A stretch of 7,575 nucleotides of DNA from an uncultured Brachyspira sp. (GTDB lineage: Bacteria > Spirochaetota > Brachyspiria > Brachyspirales > Brachyspiraceae): the NCBI GenBank assembly GCA_934725655.1, contig CAKVCJ010000083.1:1-7575 (forward strand). Reading direction: 5' to 3'. Below, in pieces: positions 1 through 6,173 of the stretch. Position 1 is the stretch's first letter. Every line of letters begins with the position of its first letter. A program made the position numbers and the translations under genes. The notes under the pieces are model-generated. The model ran no database searches, had not been told where the DNA came from, and saw only the letters and a list, made by a program, of their open reading frames with translations.

Positions 1-95
1 AATTTTTATTTAACATTTGCATGCCGTTAGTAATTTTTATTTTATATTATATCAAAAGAATTATAAATTTAAACTAAAACTATTTATATGCAATA

Positions 96-138
96 AAATA
101 TTTATTTTTAAAATATTAAAATAAATATTTCATTTTTT
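96..138 (+). terminator. A/T-only hairpin followed by a T run, possible terminator of an upstream gene
   Basis: Perfect 13-bp inverted repeat: arms at 96-108 and 118-130 with a 9-nt loop (109-117). It is followed by CA and then six T residues (133-138). The geometry is that of a rho-independent terminator read on the plus strand, but the stem has no G-C pair, so its stability is limited. In sequence this A/T-rich, such repeats can also arise by chance. It would fit a plus-strand gene ending at or before the left window edge. Confidence 0.35.
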
Positions 139-180
139 ATTTATATTATTAATCGTTGATTATTATGTATTAAATGTATT

Positions 181-232
181 ATTTTATATATAAAATTACA
201 AAATTATAAGTAATTTTATATATAAAACTATA
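181..232. repeat. Two direct copies of a palindromic 20-mer, 32 bp apart
   Basis: Positions 181-200 and 213-232 match at 18 of 20 bases (differences at the 16th and 19th base). The core ATTTTATATATAAAA is identical in both, and each contains a palindrome: 181-196 is a perfect 16-bp palindrome and 214-227 a perfect 14-bp one. The 32-bp period is close to three helical turns, so both copies would face the same side of the DNA just upstream of the -35 box at 242. This could be a pair of operator or activator sites for the adjacent RpiR-type regulator, or low-complexity A/T sequence. Confidence 0.4.
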
Positions 233-241
233 ATTTTACTG

Positions 242-270
242 TTGACATTATAATTAAATTTTATTATAAT
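242..270 (+). promoter_or_regulatory. Consensus sigma-70 promoter of the operon
   Basis: TTGACA at 242-247 and TATAAT at 265-270 match both consensus hexamers exactly, with the optimal 17-bp spacer (248-264). Transcription should begin near 277, giving a leader of about 45 nt before the regulator start at 322. No other promoter of this quality was seen in the short gaps between the downstream genes, so this one probably drives all seven. Confidence 0.85.
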
Positions 271-284
271 ATAATTATAATAAA
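260..284. promoter_or_regulatory. 25-bp perfect dyad over the -10 box, candidate operator
   Basis: Two 11-bp arms, 260-270 and 274-284, are exact reverse complements separated by ATA (271-273). The left arm contains the complete -10 hexamer and the right arm spans the expected transcription start, so a dimeric protein bound here would block RNA polymerase. RpiR-family regulators bind DNA as dimers or tetramers through an N-terminal helix-turn-helix, commonly at inverted repeats near their own promoters. Assigning this site to the RpiR protein encoded just downstream is inference. The A/T-only composition makes a chance dyad possible. Confidence 0.45.
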
Positions 285-294
285 TAAATTATTT

Positions 295-306
295 GTTTTA
301 TAAAAC
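295..306. repeat. 12-bp palindrome in the leader
   Basis: GTTTTATAAAAC is a perfect palindrome lying between the presumed transcription start and the ribosome site at 311-315. Its half-site TTTTATA also occurs in the two upstream palindromes at 181-196 and 214-227, so it may be a third, shorter version of that element. In RNA it is too small to form a stable hairpin. Confidence 0.25.
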
Positions 307-310
307 TAAA

Positions 311-315
311 AAGGA
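311..315 (+). promoter_or_regulatory. Ribosome binding site that sets the GTG start of the regulator
   Basis: AAGGA lies 6 nt before the GTG at 322-324. It supports this non-ATG start, which also places the first residues exactly where RpiR proteins begin, just ahead of the helix-turn-helix domain. Confidence 0.75.
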
Positions 316-321
316 ATATTA

Positions 322-1161
322 GTGAGCGATATTTTTGTAAAAATAAATTTTTTATTACCTACACTTCCCAGAGTTGAAAAATTAGTTGCAAAATATATAT
401 TGGAAAATCCAGAAAATATAAGAAGCACAAATTTATTAATGCTGGCTCAAGAAAGTGGATGTAGTGATACTTCTATTATAAGATTTTGCAAGAGACTTGG
501 ATATAAAGGTTTTGCAAGTTTCAAACAATCGTTTATAGAGTCTATGATAGATTCTAACAATACTATAACTCAAGAAATATATAAAGATGATTCTATGACA
601 GAAATATTGCAAAAAATATTTAAGCATAATATTCAAACGCTTAATGATACTTTAGCTCTTATATCTGATAACTATTCAAAAGCATTAGAAAGCATAATAA
701 ATGCTAAAAGTATACATTTTTTTGGAGTCGGAGATGCTCATATAGTAGCTATGTTTGGTTATCTAAAATTTAGCAGAATAGGATATACATGTTCAGCTCA
801 TAGTGATGTATGTATGCAATTAATTACTTCTAGCCTAATGACTGAAAATGATGTAGCAATTGCAATATCCTATTCTGGAGCTTCACAAAATATAATAAAG
901 GCTATAAAAAACGCTAAAGAATCTGGCGCTACGACTATATGTATAACGCAAATGAATAAATCTCCAATATCCAAATATGTAGACATTAATTTGTTTATTT
1001 CTACATCGGATTTGACTGTAGGTAAAGATATAGTTTCTAGACGAGTAGCTGACCAAGCTATCATAGAAGCTTTGTATTTAGGGATATTAACTAAATCTGA
1101 TAAAGATTATGCATCCCTAATTAAAAAAAGCCAAAAAGGAATAGAATTAAATAAAATATAG
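322..1161 (+). CDS. RpiR-family transcriptional regulator (HTH plus SIS domain)
   Basis: Phosphosugar-responsive DNA-binding protein, 279 aa, the normal length of the family. Residues about 1-77 form the RpiR-type helix-turn-helix domain: a conserved VAKYILENPE segment, then an HTH around residues 38-60 with IRFCKRLGYKGF, the family hallmark. Residues about 110-255 form a SIS (sugar isomerase) domain with GVGDAH (135-140) and SYSGAS (183-188), the two loops that in this family bind the phosphosugar effector. Translation starts at GTG. It is the first gene of the operon, 24 nt before the kinase, directly behind a consensus promoter that carries a 25-bp dyad over the -10 box, so autoregulation together with the catabolic genes is likely. 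Family members include repressors (RpiR/AlsR, MurR) and activators, and the direction of control cannot be told here. The effector is probably a phosphorylated intermediate of this pathway. Confidence 0.92.
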   Translation: MSDIFVKINFLLPTLPRVEKLVAKYILENPENIRSTNLLMLAQESGCSDTSIIRFCKRLGYKGFASFKQSFIESMIDSNNTITQEIYKDDSMTEILQKIFKHNIQTLNDTLALISDNYSKALESIINAKSIHFFGVGDAHIVAMFGYLKFSRIGYTCSAHSDVCMQLITSSLMTENDVAIAISYSGASQNIIKAIKNAKESGATTICITQMNKSPISKYVDINLFISTSDLTVGKDIVSRRVADQAIIEALYLGILTKSDKDYASLIKKSQKGIELNKI

Positions 1162-1185
1162 GGATATGTATTTAAGGTTAAAATT

Positions 1186-2649
1186 ATGAATAGAGATATA
1201 GCTGCTGGAATAGATTCATCGACTCAATCATGCACAATTGTGTTAAGAGATTTAAATGATGGCTCTATAATAGCTGAATCAAGAATTAAACATCCTAAAA
1301 CTACGCCTCCATGTAGCGAACAAAAACCAGAAGATTGGTGGGAAGCTTTAATATCAGCATTTAAAAATTTAAAAGAATATTTATCAAGAATTGCTTGCGT
1401 ATCTGTTGGAGGACAAGGACATGGATTAGTAATTTTAGATAAAAATTTAAACTCTTTAAGAAAAGCAAAATTATGGAATGATACGGAATCTTTTAAAGAG
1501 GCGGATTATTTGAGAAAACTAATAAATGATAATTATTGGGAATCTTATATTGGTTCTATACCCGCTCCAGCATTAACTATTTCAAAATTAGTATGGATGG
1601 AAAAGAATTATAATGATGTAATTAAAAGAAGCCAATACATAATGTTACCATCCGATTATATAGTATTTATGTTAACGGGAAATAATGTAACAGAAAGAGG
1701 CGTAGCTTCGGGAACTGGATATTTCAATCCTTATGATAACATATACGATGAATTTATTTTAGATAAGTCCCTATCTTCTAAAATTATAAATAAATTACCT
1801 AAAATAGTAAATTCAAACGATGTAGTAGGTAAAGTAAGAAAAATAGAAGGCATAGAAGAATTGGAAGGAGCTTTTGTAAGCGTTGGCACTGGAGATAATA
1901 TGGCAGCGGCGATAGGGCTAAATTGTAAAGAAAACGATATTGTAATATCAATTGGAACAAGTGGTACAGTATATACTATAACAACAAATAAAATAACAAA
2001 TACTTATGATGGGATGGTAAATTTATATGCCGATTCCACAAATAGATATATGCCCATGTTAACAACTTTAAACGCCGCTAAAGTCACAGATGCTTTTAGA
2101 TATATATTAAATTGTTCAACCAATGAATTTGATAATATGGTTTTGAATGATAAAGATATGGGTGGAGATTTAATATTAATACCATATTTAGATGGCGAAC
2201 GGTCTCCTAATTTGCCTTTTGCTTTAGGAACATTAAACGGAATAAAAAGTAATGTAAAAAGAGAACATATAGCAAGCGCCTCGATTATTGGAGTAGTTTG
2301 TAATTTATTAGAAGGAATAAATATACTAAAAGCTATAGGATTAAAATGCGATGGAAAAATAATATTAACGGGCGGAGGCTCTAATAGTTTGGCATATAGG
2401 CAGATTATTTCCGATTTAGCGCAAAAAGAGGTTTATGTTTGTAATTATTTAGAAACCGCTGCTGCTGGCGCAGCGTTGCTCGCCGCAAGTTCATACAAAA
2501 AAATTGATATAACTAACTTAATGCAAAATTGGAATTTAGGTTTAGAAAAAGTGGCTACGCCAAGAAACAACATTGATATAAATAGAATAGTAGATTCTTA
2601 TAATTATTATAACAAAAAATATAAGGAGTGTATTTATGAAAAAAATTAA
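1186..2649 (+). CDS. xylB: Xylulokinase-like FGGY-family carbohydrate kinase
   Basis: Cytoplasmic ATP-dependent sugar kinase of the FGGY family, 487 aa, a usual length for xylulokinases. Domain I opens with GIDSSTQS (residues 8-15; D10 in the phosphate loop). The xylulokinase-type substrate motif GQGHG (76-80) and WND (97-99) follow, with the segment SKLVWM at 133-138. The catalytic base is D237 in GTGDN, aligned to D233 of E. coli XylB. The ATP-binding domain II shows IGTSGT (256-261), PYLDGERSPN (333-342) and TGGGSNS (395-401). The wording of these motifs resembles xylulokinases more than glycerol kinases or ribulokinases. FGGY enzymes often act on other pentuloses, hexuloses or polyols, so xylulose is only the best guess. 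A ribosome site AAGG (1174-1177) lies 8 nt before the ATG. The last 14 nt overlap the permease gene, which suggests translational coupling. No xylose isomerase gene is present in the window. Confidence 0.85.
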   Translation: MNRDIAAGIDSSTQSCTIVLRDLNDGSIIAESRIKHPKTTPPCSEQKPEDWWEALISAFKNLKEYLSRIACVSVGGQGHGLVILDKNLNSLRKAKLWNDTESFKEADYLRKLINDNYWESYIGSIPAPALTISKLVWMEKNYNDVIKRSQYIMLPSDYIVFMLTGNNVTERGVASGTGYFNPYDNIYDEFILDKSLSSKIINKLPKIVNSNDVVGKVRKIEGIEELEGAFVSVGTGDNMAAAIGLNCKENDIVISIGTSGTVYTITTNKITNTYDGMVNLYADSTNRYMPMLTTLNAAKVTDAFRYILNCSTNEFDNMVLNDKDMGGDLILIPYLDGERSPNLPFALGTLNGIKSNVKREHIASASIIGVVCNLLEGINILKAIGLKCDGKIILTGGGSNSLAYRQIISDLAQKEVYVCNYLETAAAGAALLAASSYKKIDITNLMQNWNLGLEKVATPRNNIDINRIVDSYNYYNKKYKECIYEKN

Positions 2650-3601
2650 ATTACCTCAAGAAACAGGAATAGCTATAGTAATGCTTTTGGTATTTTTAGT
2701 TGGTTTTATAGCTACCCCAAATTTTTTAACATTATCAAATATTATGATACTTCTTTTAAACGGCTCGGTAATATGTTTCTTATGTTTAGGGCAAACTTTT
2801 GTATTATTAACAGGCGGTATTGATTTATCTACAGGCTCAATTGTGGCTATGACATGCGTTTTAGCTGCCGTATTTATGGAATATTTGCAATTAGCATGGT
2901 GGATAGCCGTTATATTGGTTTTACTTATAGGTGCTTTTACTGGGTTAGTTAGCGGTTTTATTATAGCAAAAACTAAAGTTCCTCCATTTATAGTTACCTT
3001 TGCTATGCAAGGAGTCGCCGCCTCAATTCCTCAAATTATTACTAAAGCTAATTCAATTAGAGTTACAGATATAAATTATAGCTTAATTGGACAATCAAGA
3101 ATATTAGGCATACCTTTTCCAGTTATAGCTCTAATAATAGCGGCATTTATAGCGTCATATTTTCTTAAAAAAACTATTAAAGGGGTTCATATTTATGCAG
3201 TCGGTGGAAATTCTGAAGCTTCTAGGTTAGCTGGAATAAATATACAAAAGACTATTATGCTTGTATATGCTATTAGCGGGTTATGCGCCGCATGCGGAGG
3301 ATTAATTTATGGTTCAAGATTAATGGTTGGATACCCTACCGCTGGAAGAGGAGAAGAATTGTTTTTTTCTATAGCTGGCGCTGTAGTTGGAGGAGTAAGT
3401 CTATTCGGCGGGATAGGAACAATATCTGGAGCTATGATAGGCGCTATTATGATAGCATCTATATCTAATTTAATGAATGTAGTAAATGTAAACGCTTATT
3501 GGCAACCTTTAGTTATAGGAGTTATAATATTAATAGGAGTAATAATAGATACTACTAAATCGTTTGATAAGAGTTTTCTAACAAAATTTTTGAAAAAATA
3601 A
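2636..3601 (+). CDS. RbsC-type sugar ABC transporter permease
   Basis: Inner-membrane permease of the ribose/xylose/galactose (CUT2) transporter class, 321 aa, typical for RbsC. Strongly hydrophobic segments run through the whole protein (for example 11-27, 36-58, 88-112, 158-177, 205-225, 243-275, 290-305), compatible with the roughly ten membrane helices of the family. Family motifs are clear: LLTGGIDLSTGS (57-68), AVGGNSEASRLAGIN (188-202) and, near the C-terminus, AVVGGVSLFGGIG (249-261), followed by YWQ (288-290). The start ATG lies inside the end of the kinase gene, 7 nt after a strong AAGGAG (2623-2628), so the overlap is real and not a start-site artefact. Only one permease gene is present, so a homodimer is expected, partnered by the double-domain ATPase and the binding protein downstream. 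Ribose specificity cannot be inferred from a permease. Confidence 0.93.
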   Translation: MKKIKLPQETGIAIVMLLVFLVGFIATPNFLTLSNIMILLLNGSVICFLCLGQTFVLLTGGIDLSTGSIVAMTCVLAAVFMEYLQLAWWIAVILVLLIGAFTGLVSGFIIAKTKVPPFIVTFAMQGVAASIPQIITKANSIRVTDINYSLIGQSRILGIPFPVIALIIAAFIASYFLKKTIKGVHIYAVGGNSEASRLAGINIQKTIMLVYAISGLCAACGGLIYGSRLMVGYPTAGRGEELFFSIAGAVVGGVSLFGGIGTISGAMIGAIMIASISNLMNVVNVNAYWQPLVIGVIILIGVIIDTTKSFDKSFLTKFLKK

Positions 3602-3618
3602 GAATTATTTCTTATTTT
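3595..3618 (+). promoter_or_regulatory. Intercistronic hairpin between permease and binding-protein genes
   Basis: A perfect 10-bp stem, AAAATAAGAA (3595-3604) and its exact complement (3609-3618), encloses the tetraloop TTAT. The left arm contains the permease stop codon (3599-3601). The 3' arm is U-rich (UUCUUAUUUU), but no separate U tract follows it, so it is a weak terminator at best. In ABC operons such structures often sit beside the binding-protein gene and raise its mRNA level by partial termination or by protecting processed ends. That role is inference here. Confidence 0.4.
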
Positions 3619-3648
3619 ATATAAAAAACATATTAAAGGAGTTATACC

Positions 3649-4626
3649 ATGAAAAGTATAATTAAAAAATTATTAATCGTTTCAATGATATTGGCTTCAA
3701 TGCTTATATCATGCAACAGAGCCAGTAATTCTCAAAATTCTGGCAACAAAAAAGTTATTGGCGTAAGTCTACCCAATATAACAAATCCATATTATGTCAC
3801 AATGAAAAGAAGTTTTGAAGAATATGGAAGTTCAAATAACTTTGAAATTAGGGTGTTAATAGCGGATAATGATGACGCTAAACAGCTAGCTCATTGCCAA
3901 AGTTTTATAGAACAAAAAGTTGATTTTGTAGTTTTAAATCCAGTTAGTTCTGGCCCTGGGGTATCTCAAGTTTTAGAACTTAATAAAGCTAATATTCCCG
4001 TATTTACTATTAATATTTTGCCAGACACTGAAGGTATGAAACAACAAAATGCAATAATGGTTCAAGGAATACAAACTGACCAAAAAATGGGAGGTTTTTA
4101 TATTGGACAACAATTAATTGAAGATATGGGAACAAGCGCTAATATCATAGTTGGTATAGTGGGAGAGCCTACCTCCATTTCGGCAAACACAAGAGATGAC
4201 GGATTTAAGGAGGCAATATCCGTTAATCCTAACGCTAAAGTTGTAGCTTTAGTGAATGGTAAAGTAGAGGAAACTACTTCGCTAAAAGTAACGACCGAAA
4301 TGCTTCAAGGTAATCCAAATATGAATGTGGTATATGCAAATACCGAGCCAGCCATATTAGGCTCTGCTGCGGCTATTTCTCAATTAGGATTAAAAGATAA
4401 AGTAAAGTTATATGGTTTTGTAGATAAAGCTGGAGTTCAATTAATTCAAAAGGGAGATATAAAGGCTGGGGCTATACAAGAACCTGATAAGTTAGCAAGG
4501 TTATCCATAGATACGATTAAAAAATATTTAAGCGGAGACACTAATAATATAGAGTATATTTTAAATAGTCCTCCGTTATTAGTAAATAAAAATAATGCCG
4601 AAGAAGTTATTCCTTTAGCATATTAA
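3649..4626 (+). CDS. RbsB-type sugar-binding lipoprotein of the ABC transporter
   Basis: Substrate-binding protein of a CUT2-class sugar importer, 325 aa. A lysine-containing signal peptide (KK at 6-7, hydrophobic 8-20) ends in a lipobox LISC with the lipidated cysteine at residue 22, so it is a membrane-anchored lipoprotein. The mature part is a periplasmic-binding-protein type 1 fold: VIGVSLPNITNPYY (36-49) opens lobe 1, LNPVSS (96-101) is the conserved turn, and TRDDGF (181-186) corresponds to the arginine motif of RbsB. KGDIKAGAIQEPD (268-280) is the C-terminal hinge-side motif. Compared with E. coli RbsB from memory, R182 and Q277 are kept. The LDR motif has become INI (120-122), the N of AQND is T232 and D215 is replaced by V258. 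That argues against ribose. A strong AAAGGAG (3635-3641) lies 7 nt before the ATG. The gene comes between permease and ATPase, unlike the rbsDACBK order. Confidence 0.93.
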   Translation: MKSIIKKLLIVSMILASMLISCNRASNSQNSGNKKVIGVSLPNITNPYYVTMKRSFEEYGSSNNFEIRVLIADNDDAKQLAHCQSFIEQKVDFVVLNPVSSGPGVSQVLELNKANIPVFTINILPDTEGMKQQNAIMVQGIQTDQKMGGFYIGQQLIEDMGTSANIIVGIVGEPTSISANTRDDGFKEAISVNPNAKVVALVNGKVEETTSLKVTTEMLQGNPNMNVVYANTEPAILGSAAAISQLGLKDKVKLYGFVDKAGVQLIQKGDIKAGAIQEPDKLARLSIDTIKKYLSGDTNNIEYILNSPPLLVNKNNAEEVIPLAY

Positions 4627-4638
4627 GATTTATTTTGT

Positions 4639-4642
4639 AGGG
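4639..4642 (+). promoter_or_regulatory. Ribosome binding site that sets the ATPase start at 4651
   Basis: AGGG (within TAGGGTG) lies 8 nt before the ATG at 4651, the correct spacing. An in-frame GTG at 4642 overlaps this site and has no purine-rich sequence before it (only TTTATTTTGTAG), so the longer version starting there is unlikely. Confidence 0.7.
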
Positions 4643-4650
4643 TGTGTCTT

Positions 4651-6153
4651 ATGTATAATTTTTATAGTGCTTGCGATATAATTAAAGAGTATTCTGGCGT
4701 AAGAATTTTGCATAGTATTAACTTTGATATTAAGGCTGGGACAATACATGGCTTATTCGGGCATAATGGAGCTGGAAAATCTACCCTCCTAAAATTAATG
4801 GCTGGAGTTGAAAAACCTAATTCTGGTAAACTTTTGCTTCAGGGTAAGGAAATACAATTAGATTCTCCAAAATCTGCTTTGTCAAACGGTATAGCATGCG
4901 TCTATCAGGAACTTAGATTAATACCAGATTTAACAGTTATGCAAAATATATTTCTCGGGAGAGAAGTCGTAAATAAATTAGGTATTAAAAAAGAAAAATA
5001 CATGTTAAGGTATGCCAGAAAATTATTATTAGAATACGATATTAAAATTAATCCGAAAGATTATGTAAGAGATTTGACACACCCTATAAAACAAATGATA
5101 GAGGTTATAACAAATTTAGATAGAAAAGCAAAATTTATATTTTTAGATGAACCTACGACCGCATTAGAAAATAAACAAGCGTCTATACTTTTAAAATATG
5201 TTCAAAAAATAGTGAAAGAAAAAAATATTGGCATAGCTATAGTGTCCCATAAAATAGATGAAGTTTTAGAATATTGCGATGAAGTATCTGTTATGTCAGG
5301 AGGCAAAATGGTTTTTAACGCCCAGAAAGAAAATTTTTCTAAACAGGATATTGTGGATGCTATTATAGGCGAAGGAAATGATGATAATAAATCTTATTTT
5401 AATATAGATAGAAATAAAGAACACATCATAAACTATAATAAACCATTTCTTGATATTATTAATGTAAATACTTTAAAACTTAAAAATATAAATATTAAAG
5501 CTTATAGAGGCGAGATTTTAGGAATATACGGACTAGTAGGTTCTGGAAGAACAAGTCTTTTAAATACATTATATGGTATTTACAATATAGATTCTGGTAA
5601 AATTTTAATTGATGGCAAAGAATATATACCGAAAAATCCATTTAAAGCCATGCTAAATGGAATATCATTATTAACAGAAGATAGAAAAAATTTAGGTATA
5701 ATACCATTAATGTCGGCAGTAAGGAATTCATCCTTAACATCTTTAAATAGGTTTAACAAATTATTATATATAGATTTTAAAAGATTAGATAAAGAGATAA
5801 TTAATATTTTAAATAATATGCAAATAAAGGGAAATATTTATAATAGTATGAAATCTTTATCTGGTGGCAATCAACAGAAAACTTTATTAGGCAGAATTAT
5901 AGAAGAAGATTCCGATATATTATTATTAGATGAACCTACAAAAGGAGTAGATTTAGGCGCTAAAAGAGATATTTATAATATTATAAAATCACTGGCAAAA
6001 CTTGGAAAATGTATAATTATAGTCTCAAGCGAAGAAGAAGAGCTTGTGGAAATAGCGGATAGAGTTATTATATTTAAATCAGGCGCTTTAAAAGATTTAA
6101 TTTTTAAAGGCGAAAATATAACTGTTACAAATCTTAGAGAATCGGTATTTTAA
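4651..6153 (+). CDS. RbsA-type sugar ABC transporter ATPase, two fused nucleotide-binding domains
   Basis: ATP-hydrolysing subunit of a CUT2 sugar importer, 500 aa from the ATG, the normal length for RbsA/MglA/XylG. NBD1 (about 5-235) has Walker A GHNGAGKST (37-45), Q-loop Q86, Walker B FIFLDEP (162-168) and the H-loop histidine H200 in VSHKIDEV. Its signature loop is LTHPIKQ (142-148) instead of the LSxGxxQ-like form. NBD2 (about 265-495) has the family-typical imperfect Walker A GLVGSGRTS (294-302, Arg for Lys), a full signature LSGGNQQK (403-410), Walker B LLLDEPTKGVD (424-434) and VSSE (458-461) in place of the H-loop histidine. Thus only the site formed by NBD1 Walker motifs and the NBD2 signature should hydrolyse ATP, as expected for this family. 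The gene lies 24 nt after the binding-protein gene and 20 nt before the SIS gene. It is cytoplasmic and bound to the RbsC-type permease. Confidence 0.94.
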   Translation: MYNFYSACDIIKEYSGVRILHSINFDIKAGTIHGLFGHNGAGKSTLLKLMAGVEKPNSGKLLLQGKEIQLDSPKSALSNGIACVYQELRLIPDLTVMQNIFLGREVVNKLGIKKEKYMLRYARKLLLEYDIKINPKDYVRDLTHPIKQMIEVITNLDRKAKFIFLDEPTTALENKQASILLKYVQKIVKEKNIGIAIVSHKIDEVLEYCDEVSVMSGGKMVFNAQKENFSKQDIVDAIIGEGNDDNKSYFNIDRNKEHIINYNKPFLDIINVNTLKLKNINIKAYRGEILGIYGLVGSGRTSLLNTLYGIYNIDSGKILIDGKEYIPKNPFKAMLNGISLLTEDRKNLGIIPLMSAVRNSSLTSLNRFNKLLYIDFKRLDKEIINILNNMQIKGNIYNSMKSLSGGNQQKTLLGRIIEEDSDILLLDEPTKGVDLGAKRDIYNIIKSLAKLGKCIIIVSSEEEELVEIADRVIIFKSGALKDLIFKGENITVTNLRESVF

Positions 6154-6173
6154 TATATTTAAGGAGAAATTAA

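Larger units (their letters stand above)
1..241. other. A/T-rich intergenic region without a supportable gene
   Basis: This stretch upstream of the operon promoter is almost entirely A and T. The only G/C cluster is around positions 19-27. No reading frame on either strand has a ribosome site and recognisable protein content. One frame is open on the plus strand from the window edge to a stop at 75-77, with about two dozen mostly hydrophobic residues. It could be the very end of an upstream gene, but nothing identifies it. The region also holds a hairpin (96-138) and paired palindromic repeats (181-232), listed separately. Confidence 0.6.

Noticed and set aside
1..22. Minus-strand ATG codons at 22-20 and 16-14 that could begin a divergent gene
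   Set aside because: No ribosome site precedes them, only seven codons are visible, and no protein family can be recognised.
3..77. Plus-strand open frame of about two dozen hydrophobic residues at the left edge
   Set aside because: Too short, all A/T-type codons, no motif. Reported only as a possible gene tail in the findings.
1..321. Riboswitch or small RNA in the upstream region
   Set aside because: The leader after the presumed start site is only about 45 nt and nearly all A/T. No conserved aptamer-like core or G/C stem is visible.
436..1064. Two minus-strand open frames of 64 and 66 codons inside the regulator gene
   Set aside because: Antisense to a clear RpiR gene, with no ribosome site or recognisable protein content.
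3283..3468. 61-codon plus-strand frame within the permease gene
   Set aside because: Arg/Trp-rich translation produced by reading the permease codons out of frame; no family similarity.
4642..4650. GTG at 4642 as start of the ATPase gene
   Set aside because: It lacks a ribosome site and overlaps the AGGG that correctly serves the ATG at 4651. Homologues also begin near the ATG.
3649..6153. Naming the transporter as a ribose importer (rbsABC)
   Set aside because: The class is certain, but the RbsB ligand-contact positions are largely changed and no ribokinase or rbsD is present, so the ribose label is not supported.
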